From assembly GCA_026225415.1 (NCBI GenBank), contig JAMFSS010000004.1, positions 45,102 to 109,101 on the forward strand: a stretch of 64,000 nucleotides of DNA. The letters run 5' to 3'. Under the pieces are notes generated by a model. That model did not search any database and was not told the DNA's origin. It saw only the letters and a program-made list of their open reading frames with translations. Shown here in pieces: positions 46,441-54,826 of this stretch (position 1 is its first letter; the number at the start of each line of letters is the position of its first letter). This DNA is from Alphaproteobacteria bacterium (lineage in GTDB: Bacteria > Pseudomonadota > Alphaproteobacteria > UBA9219). The translations under genes and the position numbers were made by a program.

Positions 46441-47973
46441 ATGGGGCATCTGACGCAGATACAGCAACATTGGAACCACGCCATGAAGCCACACGCCACA
46501 TTCAGCCCGATTTCGTTGCGTTATATCGCCGCGTTGCGTGGCCACAGGCCAAAAGAAACCGGCGTCGATTTCACCTATGCCGAAGCTTTTTGCGCAGAGC
46601 CGGAAAAATTGATTTGCCTTGCCGCCAGCAATCCCGAAGGCCGTTTTTACGGGTTGGTCGGTGATGATGCGACGCGACGCGCGGCCGAAGATATGGCGGC
46701 GCAACGCGGCACGTTTAACATTATTTTCCTGACCGGATCGCCCGCCGAAATTCTGGCCAAGATTGACAATGGTTCGTCCTTGCCGCCGATGCTGGATTAT
46801 CTGTGCTGCAACGAACAAAATCTGGCTTTGTCCGATGCCGACCGCGTGGCGTTGTTTGATCTGGCGCAAAAACGCATGAACCCCAATGGTTTGTTGGTGC
46901 GCGCCTATCGCGCTTATAATTATAATGACGGGGCTTTGCGTTTTCTGGTGCAGGAACTGGCGCCGGAAATGAATGGCGCGCAGAAGCTGGAATTTTTGTC
47001 GGAAATCAAAATTCTGGGTGGCAGATTTTTGGCGAAGAATCCTTCGCTGGCCGCCAAGCTGGATGACGCGATTGCCAAAAAAGCGCCCAAAGATTTCTTT
47101 GCGGCGTTCGAAGGGGCGGTGGCATCTTCCGGCACATTCGATATGCTGGCTGCGATGGGCGCGCGTGGCTTTGCCTATGCCGGTGATGCGGCGTTGGCTT
47201 CCAACTATGTCGAACTTTCCATTCCCGCCAATGCGCAAGACCTTATCGTCAGTTGCCGCACCAATCCCTTATATGAACCGATCAAGGATCTGGCGCTTGA
47301 CCGTACGTTACGCACCGATATCTGGATCAAACCGCAAGATGGTTCGGCCAATCCGGCGGAATTATTTGGTGGTTTCGCTTATGGCATCGTTTTGCCGCCC
47401 GAAGCTATTCCCGCTTCCTTTGCGGCGCAAGGCAAGGCTATTGATTTGTCATCGACCTTGTACCGTAATCTGATCGAGTTGATGGCGATTATGCCGGTGG
47501 GCGTTGGCGATGTTTTGCAACATGCGTTGGGCAAAGGCGAACAACCGGAAAAAATTCTCGAAGCGTTGCAGATTATGGTGGCTTGCGGTTTTGCGTCGCC
47601 CATGCGCGGTACCTTGAAAGGAACCAACAGCAGCAGTGTGATGCAACCGCGTCTGGTCGGCAGCTTTAACCGTTATCTGGATAAAACGCCATTGTCCGAC
47701 AAGGATGTGTGGTTCGCGTCCCAGGTTATGGGATGCGGCGTGACGGTGCCTGCCGGCGATGCTTTCGTTATGCAGGCGGTTAATCGCGCGGGTTTAAACA
47801 ATTCCGTTTCGGCCTTGATGCCGGAATTACAACGCATCGCCAAAACCCCGGCGTCGCTGGCGGTGATCAGCGCCGAAGAGCCCACGCCGGAAATCGCGCA
47901 TAGGATGATCACATCGATTGTCAGCAAATCGCTGCCGCAATGGTATGCCTATGCGTTGCTGGAGGCCGCCTGA
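46441..47973 (+). CDS. Methyltransferase-regulatory-domain protein with a degenerate SAM site
   Basis: A 510-residue protein. The N-terminal 150 residues follow the plan of a class I methyltransferase (FSPISLRYIAALRG..., ASNPEGRFYGLVGDD, AAQRGTFNIIFLTG, MNPNGLLVRAYRAYN), and the remainder resembles the methyltransferase-regulatory domain. At the place of the SAM-binding glycine motif the sequence reads TYAEAFCAEPEK rather than E-x-G-x-G-x-G, so binding of the methyl donor is doubtful. A strong AAGGAG site precedes the ATG. It sits between flgL and two TPR-glycosyltransferases, so a role in flagellin modification is inferred. Confidence 0.75.
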   Translation: MGHLTQIQQHWNHAMKPHATFSPISLRYIAALRGHRPKETGVDFTYAEAFCAEPEKLICLAASNPEGRFYGLVGDDATRRAAEDMAAQRGTFNIIFLTGSPAEILAKIDNGSSLPPMLDYLCCNEQNLALSDADRVALFDLAQKRMNPNGLLVRAYRAYNYNDGALRFLVQELAPEMNGAQKLEFLSEIKILGGRFLAKNPSLAAKLDDAIAKKAPKDFFAAFEGAVASSGTFDMLAAMGARGFAYAGDAALASNYVELSIPANAQDLIVSCRTNPLYEPIKDLALDRTLRTDIWIKPQDGSANPAELFGGFAYGIVLPPEAIPASFAAQGKAIDLSSTLYRNLIELMAIMPVGVGDVLQHALGKGEQPEKILEALQIMVACGFASPMRGTLKGTNSSSVMQPRLVGSFNRYLDKTPLSDKDVWFASQVMGCGVTVPAGDAFVMQAVNRAGLNNSVSALMPELQRIAKTPASLAVISAEEPTPEIAHRMITSIVSKSLPQWYAYALLEAA

Positions 47974-49583
47974 GCATAGATAATTCCTTTCTGCCTCTTG
48001 ATGCGCGGCTGAATGAAGCCGCGCATCTTTATGCGCAGGGACATTATGGCGCGGCTGCGGAAAAATATAACGATATCCTCACATCTTCGCCGCACCAACC
48101 GGATGCGCTGCAAATGCTGGGCGTGCTTGCGCAACGCGCCAATAAACCGGAACTGGCTTTAGCTTTGTTCGAAGAAGCGTTGGTGGCGCGGCCTTTGTTC
48201 CCGCAGGCGCGTTATAACCGCGGCGTTGTGCTGCGTCTGATGGGGCGCGATACCGAAGCGATGATGTCGGCGCAAATGGCGGTGGATACCGACCCCGATC
48301 TGGCCTCTGGCTGGGATTTAATGGGACAAATTTACCGGGATAAAGGCGATAAAGAACAGGCGGCATCGTGTTTTAAACGCGCGATTGCTTTGCAACCCCA
48401 CAACCCGCATTTCTATGGCAATTACGGGTTGTTGCTGTTTACACAAGGCGATTTAAATGCCGCCTATCAGGCGGCGCAACAGGCCGAAAGGTTGGACGCG
48501 AATTTTCCGCCGATGCTGTTGGGCAATGTTTTGCTGGCGATGGGGTATCCCGAACAGGCGGCCGAAAAATTTGCGCGCGCGCGCCTGTTGCGCCCCGGTT
48601 TTCAGGATGGCGCGGCCAATGAAGCGATGGCGCGGTTGCAAATCGGCGATATGGAGCAAGGCTGGGCCTTGTGGGAAAAACGCGTTGATTTACTGCCTGA
48701 ACATGAAGCGCGGTTGAAGAATATTCCTTTGTGGCAGGGACAGGCTGTTGACCATCTGATTCTCTATGAAGATCAGGGGATGGGCGACGCCATTCAGTTT
48801 TTGCGTTATGTGCCTTCGGTCAAAACGCGCGCCAAAAAAATAACGCTGCGTGTCCGGGAACCGTTGCGCGATTTATGCAGGGAAAATTTTTCCTATGTCA
48901 CGGTTAGCAGCGGCGATGAAGACGCGGCAGGCGATGCCCGTTGCCGGTTATCCAGCCTGCCGTTTTTCTTTGGCACAAAATTGGATAATGTGCCGCCCAC
49001 GCCTTACCTTGCGGCGTCGGTTGAAAAACGCGCATTGTGGCGCGACAAATTGCGGCATGTGCCGCGTCCGCGCGTGGGTATTGTGTGGGCGGGTAATGCC
49101 CAATTCCGCAATGATGCGCGGCGGTCGATAGCGCTGTCGTGCTTTGCGCCTTTGATAAAAGACGGCGCGGTGCATTTTGTTTCCCTGCAGAAAGACAAGC
49201 GCGGTGATCATCCGCCGGTTTTCGACCCGACCGATGATTTGCAGGATTTTGCCGACACAGCCGCCCTTATGGCGGAACTTGATCTGGTGATATCGGTCGA
49301 TACGGCGACGGCGCATCTGGCGGGTGCGATAGGCAAGCCGGTTTGGGTGTTGTTACCGTTCATCAGCGATTGGCGGTGGATGCTGGGGCGCGGGGACAGC
49401 CCGTGGTACAAATCGGCGCGGTTATTCCGGCAGAAGAAAGCGGGCGATTGGGACGGGGTTATCCAAACGGTTCGCGATGAATTTCAGAAAGTGGCCGCAG
49501 GCGATAAATCCGTTCTTGCGCCCGGCGTGGTGTCTGAACCCTGTTTGTCCCAACATCCGCATGCGCTGGCGATACCGTCATGA
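47940..49583 (+). CDS. TPR-repeat glycosyltransferase-like protein, copy 1
   Basis: A protein of about 547 residues. The N-terminal half carries about six TPR repeats (for example NEAAHLYAQGHYGAAAEKYN and ASGWDLMGQIYRDKGDKEQA). The C-terminal half is a GT-B-type domain with RVGIVWAGNAQFRNDARRS and LVISVDTATAHLAGAIGKPV, as in TPR proteins with GT9/GT41-like ends. The start is unsure: ATG 47940 lies inside the preceding gene, whereas a GGAGG site at 47961 points to a non-ATG start near 47970. A paralog follows with an ATGA overlap. The flagellar context suggests protein O-glycosylation. Confidence 0.82.
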   Translation: MVCLCVAGGRLSIDNSFLPLDARLNEAAHLYAQGHYGAAAEKYNDILTSSPHQPDALQMLGVLAQRANKPELALALFEEALVARPLFPQARYNRGVVLRLMGRDTEAMMSAQMAVDTDPDLASGWDLMGQIYRDKGDKEQAASCFKRAIALQPHNPHFYGNYGLLLFTQGDLNAAYQAAQQAERLDANFPPMLLGNVLLAMGYPEQAAEKFARARLLRPGFQDGAANEAMARLQIGDMEQGWALWEKRVDLLPEHEARLKNIPLWQGQAVDHLILYEDQGMGDAIQFLRYVPSVKTRAKKITLRVREPLRDLCRENFSYVTVSSGDEDAAGDARCRLSSLPFFFGTKLDNVPPTPYLAASVEKRALWRDKLRHVPRPRVGIVWAGNAQFRNDARRSIALSCFAPLIKDGAVHFVSLQKDKRGDHPPVFDPTDDLQDFADTAALMAELDLVISVDTATAHLAGAIGKPVWVLLPFISDWRWMLGRGDSPWYKSARLFRQKKAGDWDGVIQTVRDEFQKVAAGDKSVLAPGVVSEPCLSQHPHALAIPS

Positions 49584-50821
49584 TAGAGCCGCGCATTATC
49601 TCCGCTGAAGAAGAACAGGCCACGCGTTTCTTTGCAGAAGGCAATTTTGACCAGGCCGAAATTTTATTTGGTCGCGTGGCGTTGGCCCAACCGAACGATG
49701 CCGTGGCGCAATATAATTGGGGCGTTGCGCTCGGCAAATGCGATCAGATCGAAGACGCCTTGGCCTGCTACCGCAAGGCATTGACGCTGGAGCCGCATTT
49801 TGCCGATGCCTATATCAATATGGGCAGCTGTTTAAACGAAATGAATAAGGTCGAATTGGCGCGGCAGGGTTTTGCGCTTGCGCGGCAAATTGCGCCCGAT
49901 AATCCTATCCCCGTTATCAATGAAAGCATTGCGGCATTGGGTTTGGGTGATTACGAAAACGGGTGGCGCGATTTCGCCGCGCGTTGGCGTTTGCCTGCCT
50001 ATGAAAAGTTCAAACGGGTTTTTCCGCAACCGGCGTGGCAGGGTGAGTCTTTAGAGGGCAAGATTTTGTTGCTCTATGCCGAACAGGGGTTTGGCGACAC
50101 ATTGCAAATGGCGCGTTATGTGCCTTTGCTGGTGGCGCGGGGCGCAAAGATTATCGTTGAATCGCCGCCTGCTACTGTGCGGATTCTCCAAAGCCTGAAA
50201 TGTGACGCGCAGATTATCACCAAGGGCGATGCCTTGCCGGCGTTTGATTTTCATTGCGCCTTGATGGATGTGCCGGGGCTGTATGGCACGCGCATAGATA
50301 CTATTCCGGCATTGGCGCCCTATCTTTTTGCCAGTGAAGATGATGTGCAGTTTTTTCGCGCCAGCGCGAACAAGGAAGGCAAAAAACGTGTCGGCATTTC
50401 CTGGGCGGGGCGGCAAAGCCATGAAAATGACCGCAACCGTTCTTTGAAATTTACCCAGCTTGCGCCTTTGCTGACGCGCGGTGATATCGAATGGGTCAGT
50501 TTGCAACGCATCGTTCCCGATTATGATGCGGCTGCTCTGGCGGCCAGTTCTGTTGTGACATGTGTCGAGCGTTTGAATGATTTTGCGGCGACGGCTGCTT
50601 TGATCATGACGCTTGATATCATTATAACGGTCGATACGGCGGTGGCGCATCTGGCGGGTGCGTTGGGCAAAGAGGTCTGGGTGTTATTGCCCTTCTTTGC
50701 CGATTGGCGGTGGTTGATGCATCGTGCCGATAGCCCGTGGTATCCGACAGCGAAATTATTCCGTCAAGAAAAACGCCGCGAGTGGGAAAAAACTATTTCC
50801 CAAATCGCGGCGCTTTTGTAA
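49580..50821 (+). CDS. TPR-repeat glycosyltransferase-like protein, copy 2
   Basis: A 413-residue paralog of the preceding gene with fewer TPR repeats (about three, e.g. NWGVALGKCDQIEDALACYR) and a matching C-terminal domain: KRVGISWAGRQSHENDRNRS, IIITVDTAVAHLAGALGKEV, LLPFFADWRWLMHRADSPWY. The ATG overlaps the upstream stop (ATGA), so translation is coupled. The two copies share the histidine in the DTA-AHLAGA motif. Together they look like a duplicated enzyme with distinct substrate reach, probably acting on flagellin or another surface protein. Confidence 0.82.
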   Translation: MIEPRIISAEEEQATRFFAEGNFDQAEILFGRVALAQPNDAVAQYNWGVALGKCDQIEDALACYRKALTLEPHFADAYINMGSCLNEMNKVELARQGFALARQIAPDNPIPVINESIAALGLGDYENGWRDFAARWRLPAYEKFKRVFPQPAWQGESLEGKILLLYAEQGFGDTLQMARYVPLLVARGAKIIVESPPATVRILQSLKCDAQIITKGDALPAFDFHCALMDVPGLYGTRIDTIPALAPYLFASEDDVQFFRASANKEGKKRVGISWAGRQSHENDRNRSLKFTQLAPLLTRGDIEWVSLQRIVPDYDAAALAASSVVTCVERLNDFAATAALIMTLDIIITVDTAVAHLAGALGKEVWVLLPFFADWRWLMHRADSPWYPTAKLFRQEKRREWEKTISQIAALL

Positions 50822-50830
50822 CAGGAAGAA

Positions 50831-51310
50831 TTATGCCGAAGTTGTCAGCGATGTCGGCGTGCTGCGCGCTTCTGCGGGCGGCGTGTAAAGATCGGCACCT
50901 TCGACTGGCTTGCTTAAACCCTTGGCAATGATGCGGTTGATGTTGATCAAACTGTCGACCAATTCTGGCATATAGCTGGCAACCGCGCGAAAGCTAGTCT
51001 TGTCCACATAGCGGCTGAGATTCAACAAAATCAGTTTCAGGTTTTCGGGTAAGGCGTTTTCAGGGTCGGATAAGGCTACCTGAAAAATCGTCCATAAACG
51101 TTGGTTGTGGCGGATGGCATCGCTGTAAAGGCGCAAATGTTCTTTCGATTTGCCGTCATTTTCCATCGCCGTTTTGGCATCGTCCAAACGACGGGCGCAG
51201 GAAATCAGGGCGCGCGCGTCAGTATCCCTGCTATTGTTCGAAGGGGCTGTTTCCGCCTGAACCTTTTGGTTTTGGGCATACACATTGGCATTTTCATAAG
51301 GGTTGGCCAT
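50831..51310 (-). CDS. flaF: Flagellar biosynthesis regulator FlaF
   Basis: A 159-residue protein with the FlaF core: NPYENANVYAQNQKVQ, ALISCARRLDDAK, HNQRLWTIFQVALSDPENAL, PENLKLILLNLSRYVDKTSF. In Caulobacter FlaF is needed for flagellin synthesis and secretion and counteracts FlbT. The C-terminal tail of about 35 residues (VEGADLYTPPAEARSTPTSL) is an extension. It lies 12 bases after flbT on the minus strand, ending the flagellin - flbT - flaF group. Confidence 0.9.
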   Translation of the reverse strand: MANPYENANVYAQNQKVQAETAPSNNSRDTDARALISCARRLDDAKTAMENDGKSKEHLRLYSDAIRHNQRLWTIFQVALSDPENALPENLKLILLNLSRYVDKTSFRAVASYMPELVDSLININRIIAKGLSKPVEGADLYTPPAEARSTPTSLTTSA

Positions 51311-51322
51311 TTTTCTCTCCTT

Positions 51323-51763
51323 CTATGAAGCGGAAGCTGTAACAGGTTCGGCGGCAACAGACGCTGCTATGGCAGCCTCTTGTGTGTCCTTCTCATACTT
51401 CTCAAGCATATTGTGTGCCACTTTCAACGCCTTGAAAGACTCTTTGGTTTCTAACAAACCGATAATCTCGGTCACTTGCGCCTGATAGTCGGGGTAAAGC
51501 TTGGCGAAACTCTTGACCGTTTCGATAACCAAATTATCCATCGGCTGATCCTTGCCTTTGAATAAATAAATCACCTGAAGAAGGAAATAGACGTTGGTGA
51601 CGTCCGACTCGTCGCGCCGGTCCATATTCATCATATAGCCTTCGCGCAGAACGGGGCTGTCGGAAAGGACGAGCAAATCGGCAGGCCGTGTGCCGACATT
51701 TTTAAGAACGGCGCCGCCGGCGAAAATTTTGCCTTCGGGCTTGACGCGTATTTTTAAGGGCAT
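51323..51763 (-). CDS. flbT: Flagellin synthesis repressor FlbT
   Basis: A 146-residue protein starting MPLKIRVKPEGKIFAGGAVLKN, the FlbT hallmark, with YFLLQVIYLFKGK and the C-terminal helix FKALKVAHNMLEKYEKDTQE. FlbT binds flagellin mRNA and promotes its decay when hook assembly is incomplete. The start at 51763 is chosen over an upstream ATG (51823), which would run through the flagellin terminator. The C-terminus is Ala/Ser-rich. It lies directly after flagellin. Confidence 0.92.
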   Translation of the reverse strand: MPLKIRVKPEGKIFAGGAVLKNVGTRPADLLVLSDSPVLREGYMMNMDRRDESDVTNVYFLLQVIYLFKGKDQPMDNLVIETVKSFAKLYPDYQAQVTEIIGLLETKESFKALKVAHNMLEKYEKDTQEAAIAASVAAEPVTASAS

Positions 51764-51793
51764 GTTCCCGACTCCTTCGAGAAAAAAGTAAAC

Positions 51794-51827
51794 AAAGAAG
51801 AAAGAGGGTGGGGCGAACCCCACCCTC
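51794..51827 (-). terminator. Strong terminator after flagellin, with a TTCG loop
   Basis: GAGGGTGGGG-TTCG-CCCCACCCTC on the minus strand, a perfect 10-bp GC-rich stem with the stable TTCG tetraloop, followed by TTTCTTCTTT. It begins 8 bases after the flagellin stop and would separate abundant flagellin mRNA from flbT. Confidence 0.88.
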
Positions 51828-51834
51828 GACCTTA

Positions 51835-52662
51835 TTAAAGGATCTTCAAGATCGCTTGAGCAAGCGTTCCCGAAACACCCAACGACACGATGCCGAGCTG
51901 GTCTTGAGCCTGCAGAGCCTGCAAGTTCGCGCCTTCGGTATTTGTGTCGGCAGAAACCAAGTCGCTCGATGCGTTTTGCAACGACGTGATCAGATTCGTC
52001 GTGAAGTCTTGACGAGTCTGGATCAGCGTCGAGTTACCACCGAATGTCGCCGCATCGGTACGCAGTGTTGACAAAGCCGTCAACAGATACGAGCCCGCTG
52101 TTTGGATATTCGCGTTGGTAGCAAAAGCGCCTGCCGCAGAATTACCTGTGCCCAAAAGGCCGGCAGAGGTAATATTAACGCCGGTGATCGTCAACGCTGT
52201 CGTGTTTGTTTCATTGAAATACACGATCAGGTTGTTGCCGGTGCTGTTCAACAGGTTCGTACCGTTGAACGTCGCATCGTTTACCAACAAGTTAAGCTGC
52301 GTGGTCAGCGAGTTGAACTGCGACGCAAGACCCGCACGCGTGGTTGTATCCGTCGTACCAAGCGCCTGGGTAGTGATACCTTGGAGCTGGGTAATGACGC
52401 TGGTAACGTCAGAGATCGAGTTGGTGAACGAGTTAACGGCTTCCAACGTGGTCGAAAGGTTGTTCTTCACTGTATTCAGATTGTTTGCTGAATTCAGGAA
52501 GCCTTGCGATGCGAAGTATGCCGTTGCATTATCAGACGCACTGTTCACAGACTTACCAGTCGACAAATGCGACTGCGTTTCTTGCAGAAGATTTGCCGTG
52601 TTGTTAAGGGCTGTAAGATTTGCACGCGCTGATGCACTTAGTGAGATGTCACCAATTGCCAT
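51835..52662 (-). CDS. Flagellin
   Basis: A 275-residue flagellin, near the lower size limit. The N-terminal D0/D1 helices (DISLSASARANLTALNNTAN, LSTGKSVNSASDNATAYFAS) and the C-terminal helices (TDAATFGGNSTLIQTRQDFT, EGANLQALQAQDQLGIVSLG) are present; the variable centre is very short (NETNTTALTITGVNITSAGL). Ser/Thr are abundant, so sites for O-glycosylation exist. A sigma-54 promoter lies about 100 bases upstream and a strong terminator follows. Only one flagellin gene is seen in the window. Confidence 0.93.
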   Translation of the reverse strand: MAIGDISLSASARANLTALNNTANLLQETQSHLSTGKSVNSASDNATAYFASQGFLNSANNLNTVKNNLSTTLEAVNSFTNSISDVTSVITQLQGITTQALGTTDTTTRAGLASQFNSLTTQLNLLVNDATFNGTNLLNSTGNNLIVYFNETNTTALTITGVNITSAGLLGTGNSAAGAFATNANIQTAGSYLLTALSTLRTDAATFGGNSTLIQTRQDFTTNLITSLQNASSDLVSADTNTEGANLQALQAQDQLGIVSLGVSGTLAQAILKIL

Positions 52663-52765
52663 GGTAGAACTCCTTTCAAGAGTTAAGCGCAGACTCCTTC
52701 TGCGGGTTTGATGCCATCAAGATAGCTCACGGAAGTGAATCTACCTTTAACGGCAGGGGGTTAGA

Positions 52766-52781
52766 TGCCAAAAACATGCCA
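52766..52781 (-). promoter_or_regulatory. Sigma-54 promoter of flagellin
   Basis: On the minus strand TGGCATGTTTTTGGCA has GG and GC separated by exactly 10 bases, close to TGGCAC-N5-TTGC. It lies about 105 bases before the flagellin ATG, leaving a leader of about 90 bases in which FlbT control could act. Confidence 0.7.
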
Positions 52782-52912
52782 TCTTTGGCTTGTTCGTTAA
52801 CATCTTGATTTTTCATAGGCATTTCGGGGACAGGGGTGGGCAAAAATTGCCCAGTGCAATGCACCACGGCAAAATTTGCCGAGTCAAAATTACCTCAACT
52901 AGCGCGCTAGTG

Positions 52913-53521
52913 TTATTGTGCGGGTGCGTCGGCGATGCGGTATATTCGCTGCCCCGAATGGCCGATCTGGGTCGACAGATCGCCGTCGCACCAGATATCG
53001 AAACCGGCAGTCCGCGCTTTTTCACAAAAATAGTAATCTTCGCCGCGCAACTGTTCGCCTTCCACCGCCGTGTTGAAATAGGGTTTGGTCAGCGCGTCGA
53101 AAACGCTCATGCGGATCAACATGCATCCGGTCGGGAGTAAACGAACTTTTTGCAATCCGGCCGTGACATGCGCATGTTCGCCCGCCTCGGTAATGGTCAG
53201 GGGGTGAAAAGGCGGCATGCGTTTGGAATAGGTCGCGCCCACGATATCCTTATCATGTGCCAAAAGCCGCGCCAGCGTGTCGGGCGGAAAAACCATATCG
53301 CTGTCCAGAAAAAGCAGATGGGTTGCCTTGATAATCTGTGCGCCGCCTGCGCATTGGTTACGCCCCACGGCGATAAGCGACGACCGCGCATTCAGCAACG
53401 CGATTTCCGCGCCCGGGTTCATGCACATCATTGCCAATGCCATGGCAAAATCCGTTTGCACAAAATCGCCCGAAGGCACGCCGATGGCGACAAGTTGTTT
53501 AGTCATAGTTTCTTCTTTCAT
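52913..53521 (-). CDS. Family 2-like glycosyltransferase
   Basis: A 202-residue GT-A-fold protein. ALLNARSSLIAVGRNQCAGG is followed by ATHLLFLDSDMVFPPDTLAR, where DSD is the metal and nucleotide-sugar binding motif; the acceptor region is LRGEDYYFCEKARTAGFDIW. It is shorter than most GT2 enzymes. The start has two options (53521, or the second Met five codons in). Its ATG overlaps the end of the preceding family 4-like glycosyltransferase gene by 4 bases, so the two are co-translated. Placement beside flagellin suggests surface or flagellin glycosylation. Confidence 0.8.
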   Translation of the reverse strand: MKEETMTKQLVAIGVPSGDFVQTDFAMALAMMCMNPGAEIALLNARSSLIAVGRNQCAGGAQIIKATHLLFLDSDMVFPPDTLARLLAHDKDIVGATYSKRMPPFHPLTITEAGEHAHVTAGLQKVRLLPTGCMLIRMSVFDALTKPYFNTAVEGEQLRGEDYYFCEKARTAGFDIWCDGDLSTQIGHSGQRIYRIADAPAQ

Positions 53522-54777
53522 TCACAAACGATGCGTAACAATTTCTCATTCAAATCGCCCCAATTCCATTCCTTCATCCGTTCGGCGGTTGTGGCGGCAT
53601 CGGCTTTGGCGGTCTGACGATTGTGGTAAACATATTCCATCGCCGCCACAACTTCATCCACGCTGCTTTCGCCCCAATCCGCAACCGTATCCATGCTGAT
53701 CGATGGCTTCACCGCGGTTTGCGTGCGCAACGCGCCACAGCCGACCAGATCGACCAGATCTTTTTGTCCGGTATTGTAGGAAACATAGGTTGGCACCGCG
53801 CAGGCCATCGCCTCCATCGCCACCAGATTGGTGCCGCCTTCGCACCGGTTGGGGAACACCGCCATATCGCATTCGCGCAAAACGGTGGGCATCAATAAAT
53901 TATGCGTGAAGGGCAAATCGATAAAACTGTCGGGCGGTAATCCCTGTCTCAATAACCATTCGGTGGTTTGCAATCCATAATCGGGCGCGGCATCGGGAAC
54001 GGTATCGCAATGCCCCGCCAACGCAAAAGCCGCGACATCAGGTTTCATCAAATTTTGCCAGCAACTGATCAACAACGCCTCGGGATATGTGGCGCGGAAA
54101 ATTTTGAACGCCGCCAAAACAATATCCTGTCCCTTGCGGAATTCAAATTTACCGCCAGAGAAAATCACAAAACGGTCGCGGTGAAAACCGGCGCCGGGCG
54201 CCGGGTGGAACAAGGTCGGGTCGATGCCCTGATAACAAAGATGAACCGGCCCCACATCCAAACTTTTCAGATAATCGGCATTCCATTTGGAAATAGCGAT
54301 GAACAGGTCGTAACCCTTGGCGATGCTGCGGCCATGTGGTGTGCAGATTAAGTGTTCGATAGCAGCACAGGCGACATTGGGTTCGCCCCATACGCGGTCT
54401 TGACCGGCGAAACCTGAAAAATCGCTGCTGCAGCCATGCAAAACTGCATGTTTAAACGCCAGAATTTCCGATGGGTTGTCTTTCAAAAAGCCATGGATTT
54501 TTTGCGCCAGTTCGAAAACGGGTTCGACCTGACGTTGCGCCAAAGGGGGCAGGGAGGTGACCGACGGCGCGTTGGTCAGGATAAAATCTTTCGCCTGTCC
54601 GCCGCGTTTCAGATATTGCAGCAGGATTTGCAGCCCGTAAATTCCATACCCGGAAACGGTGGCCAGAACCCAACTGATGGCAAGCGGTTTAGAAGGCGGC
54701 GGTTTGGAGGAAGATGACAAGAAGCACCAATTTGAAAGCGTGATAAACGACAAATAACAGCTTTTGCCTAAGAGCAA
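53518..54777 (-). CDS. Family 4-like glycosyltransferase
   Basis: A 419-residue GT-B enzyme. The C-terminal donor half has FVIFSGGKFEFRKGQDIVLA and the glutamate pair ECDMAVFPNRCEGGTNLVAMEA (E-x7-E-like) of GT4. The N-terminal half starts WVLATVSGYGIYGLQILLQY, the acceptor side. The first 30 residues (MLLGKSCYLSFITLSNWCFL) look non-conserved, so a later start is possible. It is the first gene of a pair with the GT2-like enzyme and is divergent from the RNase D-like gene. Confidence 0.85.
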   Translation of the reverse strand: MLLGKSCYLSFITLSNWCFLSSSSKPPPSKPLAISWVLATVSGYGIYGLQILLQYLKRGGQAKDFILTNAPSVTSLPPLAQRQVEPVFELAQKIHGFLKDNPSEILAFKHAVLHGCSSDFSGFAGQDRVWGEPNVACAAIEHLICTPHGRSIAKGYDLFIAISKWNADYLKSLDVGPVHLCYQGIDPTLFHPAPGAGFHRDRFVIFSGGKFEFRKGQDIVLAAFKIFRATYPEALLISCWQNLMKPDVAAFALAGHCDTVPDAAPDYGLQTTEWLLRQGLPPDSFIDLPFTHNLLMPTVLRECDMAVFPNRCEGGTNLVAMEAMACAVPTYVSYNTGQKDLVDLVGCGALRTQTAVKPSISMDTVADWGESSVDEVVAAMEYVYHNRQTAKADAATTAERMKEWNWGDLNEKLLRIVCE

Positions 54778-54826
54778 AAGCCATGTTATGAATCGGACGT
54801 GACTTAACTCTTATTCCGTGTGTTTT

